From the NCBI RefSeq assembly GCF_050589825.1, contig NZ_JBNGOZ010000006.1:1-64000 (forward strand): 64,000 nt of DNA. Direction: 5' to 3'. This document shows, piece after piece, positions 10,512 through 20,142 of the stretch. Position 1 is the first letter of the stretch. Each line of letters starts with the position of its first letter. The position numbers and the translations under genes were made by a program. Source of the DNA: Carboxylicivirga longa (lineage in GTDB: Bacteria > Bacteroidota > Bacteroidia > Bacteroidales > Marinilabiliaceae). The notes under the pieces were generated by a model. That model was not told where the DNA came from. It ran no database searches and saw only the letters and a program-made list of their open reading frames with translations.

Positions 10512-11489
10512 ATGCGTATTTCAGTACTTGTATTTAGTTTTACATTCCTATTGGCCTGCAACCAACCTGCGAAACACAATTACAATACATCAAAGGCCTT
10601 ACTATCTTGGAACAACACACCGGTGAAAGAGCAAATTTTTTCATTTGTAAAAAAAGTAACCGATCCATCATCAGTTGATTACGTGCCTGTTGAAAATCGG
10701 GTTGCTGTATTTGATAATGACGGAACACTATGGAACGAAAAGCCACTGTACATTCCGTTGGAATTTGAAATCAATAACATTCAAACAAAGCTTGCTGGCG
10801 ACACATCATTACTGTCCAATGAATTATACAAAGGCTTAGCGGAGGGTAACCTGGCCATTATGAAAGACTACAACACATTTAACCTAATTACACAACTATT
10901 TGCGTTACATAATGGTCAAAATGAAGATAAGTACAAAGAGTCCGTCTATCATTTCCTTTCCCATAACCTTCATCCAAAATTTGAACGCCCCTTTAAAGAA
11001 ATGGTGTACCAGCCAATGGTTGAATTGGTTCATCACCTACAACAACACGATTTTGAAGTATATATCGTTACAGGAGGAGAAATTTCTTTCGTCAGAACCA
11101 TCTCCAAAGAAATATATAACATCCCGGTTGAAAATGTGATAGGCAGCAGTGTAAAACTTAATTACATTTCCGATGAACAGGGCGTCAGAATAATTAGAAC
11201 AGGCACAATTCAATCGGCCAATGACAAACACGTAAAACCCTGTAACATTGAACTGCATATTGGTAAAAAGCCAATTTTTGCTGCCGGTAATAGCGATGGA
11301 GACTATGAAATGATGGAGTATACACTAGCTGGCGATGAGCCTTCCATGGCTATTTTGGTGCATCACGATGATGCAGAAAGAGAATACAGCTACATGCATG
11401 GCACCGAAAAAGCAGTTACAGATGCCAACAGCAAGGGATGGCATGTCATCAGTATGAAAAAAGACTTTAGACAAATCTTTCCGGATTAA
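10512..11489 (+). CDS. HAD-family phosphatase, predicted lipoprotein
   Basis: A 325-residue protein. The N-terminus is a type II signal with lipobox FLLAC (C16). HAD motif I is VAVFDNDGTLW (nucleophile D68, acid D70). Motif II is the Thr in VYIVTGGE, and motif IV is AAGNSDGDYEMM. The arrangement resembles phosphoserine-phosphatase-like HAD hydrolases, here anchored in the envelope rather than cytosolic. The substrate cannot be inferred. It follows the sulfatase by 78 bp with a hairpin between, so partial co-transcription is possible. Confidence 0.82.
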   Translation: MRISVLVFSFTFLLACNQPAKHNYNTSKALLSWNNTPVKEQIFSFVKKVTDPSSVDYVPVENRVAVFDNDGTLWNEKPLYIPLEFEINNIQTKLAGDTSLLSNELYKGLAEGNLAIMKDYNTFNLITQLFALHNGQNEDKYKESVYHFLSHNLHPKFERPFKEMVYQPMVELVHHLQQHDFEVYIVTGGEISFVRTISKEIYNIPVENVIGSSVKLNYISDEQGVRIIRTGTIQSANDKHVKPCNIELHIGKKPIFAAGNSDGDYEMMEYTLAGDEPSMAILVHHDDAEREYSYMHGTEKAVTDANSKGWHVISMKKDFRQIFPD

Positions 11490-11587
11490 GAACACTACTA
11501 TAGGTTTTTATGCTCAGCCTTTCCTTAATAAGATGGGCTTGGCGTTCTGCTTTTGAACCAAAACGCTAACCATTTTAAAGGAATTAT

Positions 11588-11595
11588 TATTTTTG
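11588..11595 (+). promoter_or_regulatory. -7 element of the recG promoter
   Basis: TATTTTTG matches TAnnTTTG exactly and lies 5 bp before the ATG at 11601. The transcript would start at about 11600. This argues that the upstream ATG at 11553 is not used and favours initiation at 11601 or 11616. Confidence 0.45.
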
Positions 11596-11600
11596 CATCT

Positions 11601-13700
11601 ATGTCAGACTTAGCGATGCAAAATATAAACTACCTGCCGGGCGTTGGCCCCAAAAAGGCCGAACTGTTAAAGCAGGAGCTTAAGATTGCATCCTACGAGG
11701 ATATGCTCTATTATTTCCCTTATAAATACATTGACCGTAGTAAGTTTTATCAAATAAGAGAGGTTAATGCCAAGCTGCCTTACATACAGGTAAAGGGTCG
11801 GTTTACCGCGCTTAACACAGTGGGCACCGGCCGTCAAAGCCGCCTCACCGCAACTTTTACCGATGGTACAGGCGTACTGGAACTTGTGTGGTTCAAGGGT
11901 CATAAATATGTAAAAGAAGGCATCAGCTCCGAAAACGAGTATATTGTTTTTGGCAAGCCCTCTTCCTTCAACGGTAAAATAAACATTGTGCATCCCGAGT
12001 TGGAAAAAGTCAGCGAAACACAGGTGAAGATAACATCGGCACTACAGGCTTTTTACAATACTACGGAGAAAATGAAAAAGGGCTTTTTAAATTCCAAAGC
12101 CATTCAGAAGCTACAGCAAAATATATTCCTGTCATTTCAGGGAAAAGTAAGTGAAACACTGCCGGCCTCCATCATTGAGCGATACAAGTTTCTGAATCTA
12201 CACGAATCATTAAAGGCTATTCATTTTCCGCCCAATGCACAAATATTGGAGAAGGCACAGCTGCGCCTAAAGTTTGAAGAGCTATTTTATATTCAGCTAA
12301 ATATATTGCGACAACGCAACCAACGCACACGCGCCATCAAAGGGCATCTATTTGGAAAAGTGGGTGATTACCTCAATTCTTTTTACAGCCAGAAAATACC
12401 CTTTGAACTAACCAATGCACAAAAGCGCGTTATTAAAGAAATACGCCGCGACATGGGTAGTGGCAAGCAGATGAACCGGCTACTACAGGGCGATGTGGGC
12501 TCGGGCAAAACATTAGTGGCGCTGATGGTGATGCTGATTGCATTAGACAATAAGTATCAAACCTGCCTGATGGCACCCACAGAGATACTGGCCACCCAAC
12601 ACTTCGAAACCATCAGCGAGATGGTTGATGGCTTAAATATAAAAGTAGCCTTACTAACGGGCTCCTCTAAAAAGAAAGAGCGCGAACAGATCGACAAGGA
12701 TCTTCAATCGGGTGAGCTTCAGATACTCATTGGCACCCATGCCCTTTTGGAAGATAAGGTAATATTTAACAACCTGGGTCTAGTGGTGGTGGATGAGCAG
12801 CACCGCTTTGGCGTAGCACAACGTGCGCGCTTGTGGCGTAAAAATACCCAGCCCCCTCACATACTGGTGATGACGGCCACACCCATCCCACGCACCCTGG
12901 CCATGACTATCTACGGCGACCTGGAAGTATCAGTCATCGATGAATTACCCCCGGGACGTAAACCCATCGAAACAGCCCATTATTTTCACAACCGACGCAA
13001 TAACCTCAACAAATTTATCAAGGGCGAGCTGGACAAAGGCCGACAAGTGTACGTGGTTTATCCACTCATTGAGGAGTCGGAGAAGATGGACTTTAAAAAT
13101 CTGGGCGAAGGCTATGAGTATATGCAACGCGTATTCCCCGATTACAAGGTGAGCATGGTACATGGCCGCATGAAGCCGGCCGAAAAAGATGCCGAGATGC
13201 AGGAGTTTGCCGCCAATCGCTCGCAGATACTGGTTTCAACCACCGTGATTGAAGTGGGCGTGAATGTACCCAATGCTTCGGTGATGGTAATTGAAAGCGC
13301 CGAACGCTTTGGCCTGTCGCAGCTCCATCAGCTACGCGGCCGCGTGGGGCGCGGTGCCGATCAAAGCTATTGCATCCTGATGACCGACTATAAGCTATCG
13401 GAAGAGACCCGCAAGCGTATGGACATTATGACCCGCTCGACCGATGGCTTTGAAATTGCCGAGGCCGATTTAAAACTGAGGGGGCCGGGCGACCTGGAGG
13501 GCACCCAGCAGTCAGGCCTGCCCTTTACCTTAAAAATTGCCAACCTGGGGCGCGATGGCCAAATATTACAGTTTGCCCGCCAGGTGGCCGAAGCCATATT
13601 AAGCAACGACCCCCTGCTGGAGAAACAAGAAAATTTCATCCTCGATAAACAGCTAAAAAAACTGGCCAGTGAAAAGATGAACTGGAGCATGATTAGTTAA
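11601..13700 (+). CDS. recG: ATP-dependent DNA helicase RecG
   Basis: A 699-residue RecG from ATG 11601; ATG 11616 (MQNINYLPGVGPKKA) is also possible. The N-terminal helix-hairpin-helix and wedge/OB domain spans about residues 10-250. It is followed by two RecA-like helicase domains: Walker A GDVGSGKT at about 297-304, motif II DEQH at about 398-401, motif III MTATPIPRTLA, and motif VI QLRGRVGRG. RecG unwinds branched DNA and reverses stalled replication forks. The length is normal. The stop lies only 10 bp from the stop of the convergent transglutaminase-like gene, with no terminator between. Confidence 0.97.
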   Translation: MSDLAMQNINYLPGVGPKKAELLKQELKIASYEDMLYYFPYKYIDRSKFYQIREVNAKLPYIQVKGRFTALNTVGTGRQSRLTATFTDGTGVLELVWFKGHKYVKEGISSENEYIVFGKPSSFNGKINIVHPELEKVSETQVKITSALQAFYNTTEKMKKGFLNSKAIQKLQQNIFLSFQGKVSETLPASIIERYKFLNLHESLKAIHFPPNAQILEKAQLRLKFEELFYIQLNILRQRNQRTRAIKGHLFGKVGDYLNSFYSQKIPFELTNAQKRVIKEIRRDMGSGKQMNRLLQGDVGSGKTLVALMVMLIALDNKYQTCLMAPTEILATQHFETISEMVDGLNIKVALLTGSSKKKEREQIDKDLQSGELQILIGTHALLEDKVIFNNLGLVVVDEQHRFGVAQRARLWRKNTQPPHILVMTATPIPRTLAMTIYGDLEVSVIDELPPGRKPIETAHYFHNRRNNLNKFIKGELDKGRQVYVVYPLIEESEKMDFKNLGEGYEYMQRVFPDYKVSMVHGRMKPAEKDAEMQEFAANRSQILVSTTVIEVGVNVPNASVMVIESAERFGLSQLHQLRGRVGRGADQSYCILMTDYKLSEETRKRMDIMTRSTDGFEIAEADLKLRGPGDLEGTQQSGLPFTLKIANLGRDGQILQFARQVAEAILSNDPLLEKQENFILDKQLKKLASEKMNWSMIS

Positions 13701-13710
13701 GGCATAACCA

Positions 13711-15678
13711 TTAAAGTTCTGCCAGCTCTTCATCTTCGATTAAAATTATCTTTGTATTAATTTTTGATGCCACCGTATTCATAAAATTCTTCAACTCGCG
13801 ATAATCACTGGCCAAATAACTTTGCTTTTTAAAGTTATAGCTGGCAATAATCTGAATACTCCCTTCGGCTTCCGTTACCACAAAATTAAATGCAACATTA
13901 TCCGAATTAATCTTTTGCTGGGTCGGTAACTCCTCAATGCGATAACCTTTGGGCACTTGAATAGTTGTTATGTAACGATAGCCTTGCCGATACACCATAT
14001 CAATTGGCAATGAACGATTTTCCTGTTTAAAAGGGTTATCATTTTGTGTTAAATTAGCAAAAGGAGAAATAATTAATTGATTATCAACCCTATCGATACT
14101 TTGAGAAAATTCAAAACTATACTTGAATGGCAAAGCCTTATCATATAGATTATCCGGCTCAATCTCATCCTTAATCGTTAAGCCCTTTTGGGCTATTCTT
14201 CTTTTAAATTTCTCTTTATCATTATGAAACCCGCTCCTGTTTGCCAGTGCCATGTAACCGGTACTTTTAGCTTTGCAAAGGCCTGCTAGCTGATTTTCTT
14301 CAACATCAAGATGTAAGGACAGATTAATCTCCTCAAGTGATGTTGCACTGTTGGCGATTGTCACCCAACTTTCACTATCTTCCTTTACTACAAAGCCTTT
14401 TCCATTAATACATCGGGCAGGTATCAGGTGATTAGGACACATAGACTGAGTTGCATCAACCAAACGCACCCTACCATCTACTTCAACTAAAACTAATACA
14501 TAGTTAAATAAGTTGGAATAGGGAAATGAGTCGGTAACTTTACCATTATCGCGCGTACTAACAATCACCGGGAAAGCTTGCAAGCCGACAGAACGTAATG
14601 CTCCAATGGTACATAAATTTATATTGCCAATATTTCCGGTATTATTCTCATTGAACTCCTTTAATGAATACTGAGCATACTTCCCATAGTATTCATTCCA
14701 TTTATAATTGGTTTTCATATAGTTTAACACCTCACCAAGGCGCTCTTCCTCGGCCATTTCTGCTAAATATGAAAGGTTTTTATCGGCCCACTTTTCTGAT
14801 CTTTTCAGGTATTTACCAAAGTCATCATGATCTAGCATTTCCTCCGCCAAGGATGGCCAGGTATTCATGTATGTTTTAGTATATCCGGATGGATAATTGA
14901 TTTCTGACATTTGGAAATCAATCTTTATTATATAATCATTTCTCGATGATATAAAGGTTTCATCACGAAAAGAAGGTACATTCTTCATCCCGAACTCATA
15001 CACCATGTCTTTAAAGGGGATATTGGCAAAAGTACGCTCAAATCCGGGTTTCTTGTAACTCTTAAAATGATCCATTTTAGTGGTTCCCTGCATACGGTAA
15101 CGATAGGAATAGAATGGAATCATATTCACTTTGTATTCACTATACAGGGTTGGGATATTGGTTTGAAAATCCCAATCTCGCAAATGTGTATAAAAAGGAG
15201 AATAGATGGAATATTGCACATCAATAATGGAACCTTCTTTAATCTGCGGCATGGCAAATTTTTTCACGTACCAATTGTTATTAATCTCTTCCTGGTACAC
15301 CTGATCGGGGTCAAGTGCTACTTTCTTTAAAATACCATCCTCATGGTTGAAAGTAAATGCGTTTACTTGTTTCAACTTTTCAAGTCCTTCTTTCGTTCGG
15401 TATAATGCAATCTCAAACTCACCCTGATCAAAGGCCGCCTCGTTAAAAATTTTAATCCGCACGTGTCGGTCAAAACGCAACACAAAACCGTCAACCTCCT
15501 GTACAAACCAAGAATTACCCTTGTCAAATAACACCACGGCGGGGGCATCTTCTTCGAAATCACATTCTTTAATTTGCAGTTCTTCAGGCTGTAAAAAACC
15601 AAACTTAACATCCTGGGCATTAACACTGAAACTGATAAATAATAAAAATAATGAGTAAGCTATAAATATTTTTTTCAT
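13711..15678 (-). CDS. DUF3857 / transglutaminase-like protein, catalytic residues apparently lost
   Basis: A 655-residue secreted protein (signal peptide ending SVNAQ). A DUF3857 domain (about residues 40-210) is followed by a transglutaminase-like core (about 320-405). In the core, the position of the nucleophilic Cys reads GNIGNINLCT, with no GxC motif. The catalytic His position reads LFNYVLV, with Tyr instead of His; the Asp in RLVDAT remains. It is probably a non-enzymatic member. Family function is unknown in Bacteroidota. It lies 22 bp downstream of a second DUF3857 gene that keeps the triad, so the two are likely co-transcribed. Confidence 0.82.
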   Translation of the reverse strand: MKKIFIAYSLFLLFISFSVNAQDVKFGFLQPEELQIKECDFEEDAPAVVLFDKGNSWFVQEVDGFVLRFDRHVRIKIFNEAAFDQGEFEIALYRTKEGLEKLKQVNAFTFNHEDGILKKVALDPDQVYQEEINNNWYVKKFAMPQIKEGSIIDVQYSIYSPFYTHLRDWDFQTNIPTLYSEYKVNMIPFYSYRYRMQGTTKMDHFKSYKKPGFERTFANIPFKDMVYEFGMKNVPSFRDETFISSRNDYIIKIDFQMSEINYPSGYTKTYMNTWPSLAEEMLDHDDFGKYLKRSEKWADKNLSYLAEMAEEERLGEVLNYMKTNYKWNEYYGKYAQYSLKEFNENNTGNIGNINLCTIGALRSVGLQAFPVIVSTRDNGKVTDSFPYSNLFNYVLVLVEVDGRVRLVDATQSMCPNHLIPARCINGKGFVVKEDSESWVTIANSATSLEEINLSLHLDVEENQLAGLCKAKSTGYMALANRSGFHNDKEKFKRRIAQKGLTIKDEIEPDNLYDKALPFKYSFEFSQSIDRVDNQLIISPFANLTQNDNPFKQENRSLPIDMVYRQGYRYITTIQVPKGYRIEELPTQQKINSDNVAFNFVVTEAEGSIQIIASYNFKKQSYLASDYRELKNFMNTVASKINTKIILIEDEELAEL

Positions 15679-15700
15679 CGTTTGTGGGGTATTAGTAACA

Positions 15701-17545
15701 TTATAAATATTTTACAATTCCTTTTTGTAATTCAGCATTGTTACAAGCTTTAATAAAGGCATAAGCCTGGGGGTATTCCTCCACCGGAACAATGCCCGCC
15801 TCAATAAGCACCTGCCGATGCACCCGCAGACAATTGCCTTCCACCCTAAGCTCCCTTTTATAATAGCCATACTCCGATTCGAACTGAAGTGATTTGATGC
15901 CGGAAACGTCTGCTATTGCCTTAGGCATTTCATACACAATCGTATCACAGAAGCTGTAGGGATAATCAAAACGCAATTCCTGAGTTCTCTTCTCGGGTTT
16001 ATCAAGATGAAAGACAATGGGACGAATGGGTTTCAACAATAAGCGAGCGCCTATTTTCTCAACTGCATTATTTAGTGTTGCTTCCATGCTGATATCTATA
16101 AATGCAGAATCGGAGTCTGTGCGCTTCATTTCATAACTTTGTATATCGCAACGTTCAAACAAACCCAAATCTTCCAGATATCCTATTTTATCACGCTCCG
16201 ACAAAGCTTCATTTAACCCTTTCAGATAACTAAAAAGCAGCCCCTTCGCTCGTCCAGTACATACCATGCCTACCTCTCCGGAATCGTCAACCGTAACTTT
16301 AGTGCTAAAATAATTACCAACCTGCTCTGCCCTAAGACTCGGCGTACGGGTAAGCTTACTGTTTTCTCCATCTACTAAAAGCACTGAACGATTTTGGGTA
16401 GAAGTACCCAAATAATTAAAAGGGGCCGTGCTATCCGTACATTCAAGCCATATCGTATCATTAGCTTGTGGGACACAGAGTATCACATGATTAAACTGCT
16501 GAGATGGATAGTCTGTCCTAATTTTTACGGGATGAGAATCAGCATACACCAGTGTGTAAATGGAATTGATACCCACCTCCTTCAGCAGGGCCTGCATATA
16601 GTTAGTCAGGGCTTTGCAATCACCATATTTATTATTGCACACATACATCGCACTTTCAGGCATCAGGCCTCCTATATCTAAGGCTACATTGATATAACGG
16701 GTGTTATTTTGCAAATGCTGATACAGTACTTTTATCTTTTCTATGTCTGTGGCACAGTTTTGCGTTAAAGCATGAACCTTTGCCCTCTCTTCATTTGTCA
16801 AAAGATCGAGGTTAGATTTTAACCTACTCATCCAAAGCCCAAAACTCCTCCAGTTGTGAAGGCTACCCTTTATGCCATATTTAAAATCTTTCGGTACTAT
16901 AATAACCTTTGCTGCCAGCTCCTCTTTCCGTGGTCCATACTTTTCTCTTTCCACGTAGGGTATATCTTTAGCCTGCCATTGGTAGCGATAGCCACTTGAT
17001 AGTTCAGTGATTTTAGCTGAATCAATACCCTGCTGAAAAAGCTCAAAACTTGCTTCCCCGGGCACCTCAACTGTTAGCTCGGCATCTTTAACAGGAACTT
17101 TTTTCTGCCAGCGAGGAATCCAGTAAGCTAAAAATAAATAATCATTACGCTCCTGCGTATAGCTATACTTAATAACGTAAGGGTAACGATTATGAATTAG
17201 CTTAAAAGACAATATCATATCGTCGCCATGAAATTGTCCACTCGAATAGGCGTGAGAATGTATAATGTCTTTTCTCTTTAACGAACGTATTTCATCACCC
17301 ATCAAATCGTAAATACCTGCTTCCAATTCCTTAATATTATTGCCCTTGACATAAGAAATATCAATTTCGGCGAATTCGGCGCCTTTGGCTGTATTTATCT
17401 GAATTTCAAACTCAGCATGTTCAATAACCTTATTACCCGTATATTTTATGGAAGTAAGCCTTTTATTAATCTGGCAATCGGGCAGCTGGGCATACAATGA
17501 GGACTTTACTATTATCAATAGTAAAAAAATGAGGGGTAGGCGCAT
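15701..17545 (-). CDS. DUF3857 / transglutaminase-core protein, intact triad
   Basis: A 614-residue protein with signal peptide (residues about 1-19, LYAQL). An N-terminal DUF3857-like domain leads into a transglutaminase core with the Cys in NKYGDCKALT, the His in QFNHVIL and the acidic residue in WLECTD: the Cys-His-Asp arrangement of papain-like transglutaminases/peptidases. It is likely periplasmic or surface-exposed. It is the first gene of a tandem pair of diverged paralogues, with 22 bp between them. The substrate is unknown. Confidence 0.82.
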   Translation of the reverse strand: MRLPLIFLLLIIVKSSLYAQLPDCQINKRLTSIKYTGNKVIEHAEFEIQINTAKGAEFAEIDISYVKGNNIKELEAGIYDLMGDEIRSLKRKDIIHSHAYSSGQFHGDDMILSFKLIHNRYPYVIKYSYTQERNDYLFLAYWIPRWQKKVPVKDAELTVEVPGEASFELFQQGIDSAKITELSSGYRYQWQAKDIPYVEREKYGPRKEELAAKVIIVPKDFKYGIKGSLHNWRSFGLWMSRLKSNLDLLTNEERAKVHALTQNCATDIEKIKVLYQHLQNNTRYINVALDIGGLMPESAMYVCNNKYGDCKALTNYMQALLKEVGINSIYTLVYADSHPVKIRTDYPSQQFNHVILCVPQANDTIWLECTDSTAPFNYLGTSTQNRSVLLVDGENSKLTRTPSLRAEQVGNYFSTKVTVDDSGEVGMVCTGRAKGLLFSYLKGLNEALSERDKIGYLEDLGLFERCDIQSYEMKRTDSDSAFIDISMEATLNNAVEKIGARLLLKPIRPIVFHLDKPEKRTQELRFDYPYSFCDTIVYEMPKAIADVSGIKSLQFESEYGYYKRELRVEGNCLRVHRQVLIEAGIVPVEEYPQAYAFIKACNNAELQKGIVKYL

Positions 17546-17654
17546 TATTTTTTTCTTTGAAGATAGTATTTTTGTTAAAAACTAACCAAAATACTTCATA
17601 CTTACAATAACTTAACGACTGATCGCATAGCGCTTATCCAACAAGTTGTGAAAA

Positions 17655-17697
17655 AAAAGGGTCGTGTAAGATGTAAGAATAACAACACAACCCTTTT
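17655..17697 (-). terminator. Intrinsic terminator of the DUF2807 gene
   Basis: AAAAGGGTCGTGT (17655-17667) and ACACAACCCTTTT (17685-17697) form a 13-bp stem with one G-U wobble and a 17-nt loop. On the minus strand the stem is followed by a T-run. It lies just past the stop of the DUF2807 gene. Confidence 0.75.
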
Positions 17698-17709
17698 CTA
17701 TTAGAACTT

Positions 17710-18399
17710 TTATCGCTGACTAATATCACCTGCACCTGACTCATTCAGCTCCTTGAGGTCTGGTTTCCCATAGTAGTCAATATCGCTGCCCCCACTGGCC
17801 TTGGCGATAATCTCCTTTTCAGCCCATACAATAGCTTCTGCACCACCCGATGTGGTAACTTTCACCTTTTGTGCTTTGAGCTCACGGGCATGAATATCAG
17901 ATCCACCACTTGCCGTAGCCTCCAACTGATCGCATTGCCCCTTCACCTTAATATCGGCACCGCCAGAACTTATCAGGGTCAACACACGGCTTCGCAGCTC
18001 CATATAAATATCAGCTCCTCCACTGGCATTTAATGTAACGGAAGCTCCTTTTATCACATTCTGTCCATACACATCTGCACCACCACTGGCACTCAGGTTT
18101 TCCAACTGTGCGGCAGATACATATACCTTGGGTGCTGCACCGGTAATCCAGTTCCAGCCACTGCTGCCCTCCATGTACACCTTTAGCGTATTGCCCTGTA
18201 CTTTGGTAATCAAACGATGCAAATCATCCTTGGAGCAAACTACCTCCACCTTTGTTTCCGATGCCTGCGTATAATACAGGTCAATGCCGGACGAAACGTC
18301 CACACTTACAAACTCGCTTACCGAACGTAGTTCCTTTTCTTGTCCCGCGATGACACTCGTGAATAATAGTGCCATCACCATCAATGCAATATTCCTCAT
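17710..18399 (-). CDS. DUF2807 (GIN-domain) secreted beta-repeat protein
   Basis: A 229-residue protein with signal peptide (residues 1-19). It contains a ladder of short repeats: ASGGADVYG, ASGGADIYM, SSGGADIKV, ASGGSDIHA, TSGGAEAIV, ASGGSDIDY, ESGAGDIS. They are spaced about 18-22 residues apart, as expected for a right-handed beta-helix-like DUF2807 domain. This family is described in databases as a putative auto-transporter adhesin head, but no barrel domain is present here and the function is unproven. It lies between the symporter gene and the DUF3857 pair, same strand, with its own terminator. Confidence 0.85.
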   Translation of the reverse strand: MRNIALMVMALLFTSVIAGQEKELRSVSEFVSVDVSSGIDLYYTQASETKVEVVCSKDDLHRLITKVQGNTLKVYMEGSSGWNWITGAAPKVYVSAAQLENLSASGGADVYGQNVIKGASVTLNASGGADIYMELRSRVLTLISSGGADIKVKGQCDQLEATASGGSDIHARELKAQKVKVTTSGGAEAIVWAEKEIIAKASGGSDIDYYGKPDLKELNESGAGDISQR

Positions 18400-18454
18400 A
18401 GTTGTGGTTTTATATTAAAAAAGACGCATTATTATGACTTCCGGTTACAGGCTC

Positions 18455-19822
18455 TTATTTTTTCTTTTCTGCTTTCAATCGTTTAAAATAATCATTGGTG
18501 GCTCTTTTTACATGAGGCGCCAATATAATGGCAGCAATCATATTGGGGAAGGCCATTAATGCATAAGCTGAATCGATAAACGCAATCACTACATCAATGG
18601 ATACAACGGCAGCTACAACTGCACTTATCACACTTAGCACATTATAAATATTCCGCGATTTTGTACCAAACAAATACGAAGAGCACTTATTTCCATAATA
18701 GGGAAAAGTAAACAAAGTTGACAAGGCAAAAAACATTACACAAATAATCAGCAAGTATGGTCCGTACCCGGGAATAGCTTTATCAAAGGCCAAAGCGGTT
18801 AAGGTGATACCATCGGCATCGCTCGTTTGCCACACATCGGTTACCAAAATAGCCAGCGCCGTCATGGTACACACAATCAGCGTATCCACAATAGGCCCCA
18901 GCATAGCCACCAAACCCTCGCGCACAGGCTCGTTGGTCTTGGCTGCACCATGTGCCAGCGGCGCCGTACCAATACCTGCCTCGTTAGAGAAGGCTGCCCG
19001 CTTAATACCCGTGATAATAAGAATGCCCACGGCGCCCCCCAGCACCGACTCTGCCTCAAAGGCATCGGTAAAAATTAGTACCAAGGCACTCCACAACTTA
19101 TCGGGATGAGAAAAAATAATAAACAGCACCACCAACACATACAGCAATACCATGAAGGGCACGATACCTGCCGTTACCTTGCCAATGCGTTGAATACCCC
19201 CAAAAATAACAACTGACATGCATGCCGCAATAATAATACCCGAAATAAAATCGCTAGTAAAGCCGGTAGTAATACCATTGGGCTCCAATACAATATCGCG
19301 AAACACCTGTGTTAGTTGATTACTCTGAAAAACCGGAAAGACAGCAAACATAGCGGCCACAGCGAAAAATACGGCCATGGGCTTCCATCGTTTTCCCAAT
19401 CCTTCGGTGATAATATACATGGGACCACCCTGAACTTCGCCAGCATCATCCTTACCACGAAACATGACAGCCAGGGTGCCGGTAAAAAATTTGGTGGAAA
19501 CCCCCAATAGTGCACTGATCCACATCCAAAAGATCGCACCGGGGCCTCCGGCCATTATTGCCACCGCCACACCACTGATATTACCCATACCTACCGTAGC
19601 AGCCAAGGCCGTTGATAATGCCTGAAAATGATTAATCTGTCCGGCCTCATCCGCCTGATCATATTTTCCACGAAGAATGGCCACAGCATGAGCAATATGC
19701 CGAAAGGGCATAAGGCGACTGTAAATCATAAAAAAGAAACCACCACCCAAGAGCAATATTAAGAGTGGCGTTCCCCAAATAAACTCACTAAATTCGATAA
19801 TCCGTTGTTCAAAATCTTTCAT
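18455..19822 (-). CDS. Alanine/glycine:cation symporter (AGCS family)
   Basis: A 455-residue integral membrane protein with about 10-11 hydrophobic segments. AGCS landmarks include FQALSTALAATVGMGNISGV, GGPGAIFWMWISALLG and FSNEAGIGTAPLAHGAAKT. AGCS proteins import alanine or glycine with Na+ or H+. ATG at 19822 (MKDFEQRIIEFSEFIWG) is preferred over the upstream ATG at 19870. The C-terminus is basic (KRLKAEKKK). Amino-acid uptake would fit an amino-acid-fermenting organism, but no link to the lysine locus is implied. Confidence 0.93.
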   Translation of the reverse strand: MKDFEQRIIEFSEFIWGTPLLILLLGGGFFFMIYSRLMPFRHIAHAVAILRGKYDQADEAGQINHFQALSTALAATVGMGNISGVAVAIMAGGPGAIFWMWISALLGVSTKFFTGTLAVMFRGKDDAGEVQGGPMYIITEGLGKRWKPMAVFFAVAAMFAVFPVFQSNQLTQVFRDIVLEPNGITTGFTSDFISGIIIAACMSVVIFGGIQRIGKVTAGIVPFMVLLYVLVVLFIIFSHPDKLWSALVLIFTDAFEAESVLGGAVGILIITGIKRAAFSNEAGIGTAPLAHGAAKTNEPVREGLVAMLGPIVDTLIVCTMTALAILVTDVWQTSDADGITLTALAFDKAIPGYGPYLLIICVMFFALSTLFTFPYYGNKCSSYLFGTKSRNIYNVLSVISAVVAAVVSIDVVIAFIDSAYALMAFPNMIAAIILAPHVKRATNDYFKRLKAEKKK

Positions 19823-20001
19823 CACAGAAAGATAAAAAAAACTACAAAACGAAACAAAATGAATTGACATGCACCATCACCCCACGATTATCTGATTATG
19901 AGCAGACTATATATTTCAACCCGTTTCATTTACAGCCCTGCCTTTATATTTTTTTAACGCTAATAAAGACCTTTTTCCTTAATCAATGTTGAATTATATT
20001 T

Positions 20002-20009
20002 TAGATTTG
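20002..20009 (+). promoter_or_regulatory. -7-like element upstream of fumarase
   Basis: TAGATTTG matches TAnnTTTG, 134 bp before the fumarase ATG. No TTG at the proper distance is seen, so support is limited. Confidence 0.3.
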
Positions 20010-20142
20010 CATAACAAGGGGCGAAAAAAGCAATATTCGCCTAGCTGAATACGAATTACAAAATAACTAATCGTGCTTAAGCCAGTAGTTTCGTGTCATC
20101 CTCACAAACTAATGACTTCTGCCCAATAACCAATTTCAAGTT

